In this document: positions 63,660 through 64,000 of the stretch, one piece after another
Position numbering within the stretch: position 1 is the stretch's first letter
How the letters are laid out: each line of letters begins with the position of its first letter
Assembly (NCBI GenBank): GCA_964418365.1
Contig: CAYQLM010000001.1
Span: 1-64,000, forward strand
Origin: JBBDXS01 sp964418365
Lineage (GTDB): Bacteria > Chloroflexota > Dehalococcoidia > DSTF01 > RBG-16-68-14
Direction: 5' to 3'
Length of the DNA: 64,000 bases
Notes under the pieces: model-generated
What the model saw: only the letters and a program-made list of their open reading frames with translations
What the model was told of the DNA's origin: nothing
Databases searched by the model: none
Made by a program: the position numbers and the translations under genes

Positions 63660-64000
63660 TTGTCTTCGTTTGACGAATACCCCCTCCGCCCGTCGAGCTT
63701 TCAGGCTCTCGAGCGCCAAGACATCGATACCCCAACGTCCATCCAGCTAAGGGCCATCCCTGTCCTTCTCGAGGGCAAGGACCTCATCGCCCAGGCGCAG
63801 ACAGGCTCTGGGAAGACCCTGGCGTTCGGGCTGCCGCTGCTGGAAGGCTGTGACCCGGGCGTTGACCATGTGCAAGCGCTCGTCCTGACGCCCACCAGGG
63901 AGCTCGCGCGACAGGTAGGGTCTGTGCTGCAAGATCTTGCTCGTGACTCCGGCCTCCGCGTCCTCCTCCTGTATGGCGGCGCGTCCTTGGTCAATCAGGA
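63660..64000 (+). CDS. DEAD-box ATP-dependent RNA helicase (partial, runs off right edge)
   Basis: About 113 residues are in the window. A Q-motif-like FQALERQ then TPTSIQLRAIPVLLEGKDLIAQAQTGSGKTLAFGLPLLEG (motif I), ALVLTPTRELARQV (Ia) and LLYGGASLVNQ (Ib/GG) give the helicase core N-terminus. The start is read as TTG at 63660 with AAAGGA about 9 bases upstream, giving MSSFDEYPLRPSS; other starts are possible. DEAD-box proteins unwind RNA in ribosome assembly and cold response. The C-terminus lies outside the window. Confidence 0.88.
   Translation, partial: MSSFDEYPLRPSSFQALERQDIDTPTSIQLRAIPVLLEGKDLIAQAQTGSGKTLAFGLPLLEGCDPGVDHVQALVLTPTRELARQVGSVLQDLARDSGLRVLLLYGGASLVNQ

Noticed and set aside
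63055..63735. Minus-strand 226-residue open frame upstream of the helicase
   Set aside because: No family features, Arg/Pro/Ser-biased composition, and it overlaps the helicase start; taken as a GC-driven open frame.

Overview
The window is high-GC bacterial DNA. It has one internal run of Ns (14782-14791) and two cut genes, one at each edge. The gene content suggests a Chloroflexota bacterium, possibly Dehalococcoidia-like. The basis is a Tad/Flp pilus cluster without a secretin, LPxTG-like surface signals, long Thr-Pro 'TPT' linkers next to dockerin motifs, a zinc-type S14, a short-form S-adenosylhomocysteinase and many GTG/TTG starts. This placement is an inference from gene content; no phylogeny was run.

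Layout. 1-3.7 kb: a cut Nudix hydrolase, an HMA-domain protein coupled to endonuclease IV, a MOSC protein, and a DNA methyltransferase followed by a small gene that may be its restriction partner. 3.7-4.6 kb: a Rieske ferredoxin and an LPATG-tailed secreted protein. 4.6-13.6 kb: a sigma70-type promoter, a SAM-I riboswitch with a terminator, and then a tightly packed run mtnA-mtnP-GNAT-DJ-1-ahcY-four-helix protein-metK-RAYT transposase-sugar nucleotidyltransferase-Pgi/Pmi isomerase, closed by a bidirectional terminator. 13.6-34.6 kb, minus strand: the str-S10-spc-alpha ribosomal superoperon from rpsL to rplQ, then truA, rplM and rpsI. tuf is absent, truA is split by an assembly chimera, and several ribosomal proteins carry long extra C-terminal tails.

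34.7-52.6 kb holds cell-surface functions: a CAP/SCP protein, a ParB-like orphan, a winged-helix AAA ATPase, and a c-di-GMP-I riboswitch plus terminator upstream of a small LPASG-tailed surface protein. These are followed by a VWA-FHA membrane protein, an ECF sigma factor, a GT87-like glycosyltransferase, two near-identical Flp pilins, cpaB-cpaE-cpaF-tadB-tadC, a DUF192 protein, and a secreted DUF11/CARDB protein ending in a dockerin. 52.9-64 kb: an aldo/keto reductase, a membrane protein, two beta-propeller lipoproteins, an alpha/beta hydrolase, a cell-wall amidase lipoprotein, a GDPD-like protein, a YgjP-type metallopeptidase, a second TPT protein with cohesin-like and dockerin-like modules, a 0.7-kb gene-free stretch and the start of a DEAD-box helicase.

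How the parts fit. The riboswitch operon makes SAM (MetK), recycles S-adenosylhomocysteine (AhcY) and salvages methylthioadenosine (MtnP, MtnA), so SAM controls its own supply and recovery. The 36-53 kb region looks like a c-di-GMP-responsive surface or attachment programme: a riboswitch-controlled wall-anchored protein, a type IVc pilus machine, and secreted scaffold proteins with dockerin/cohesin-type modules. The least described items are the c-di-GMP-controlled LPASG protein, the paired cohesin/dockerin TPT proteins, the palindrome inside the RAYT transposase gene, and the possible divergent restriction partner of the methyltransferase.
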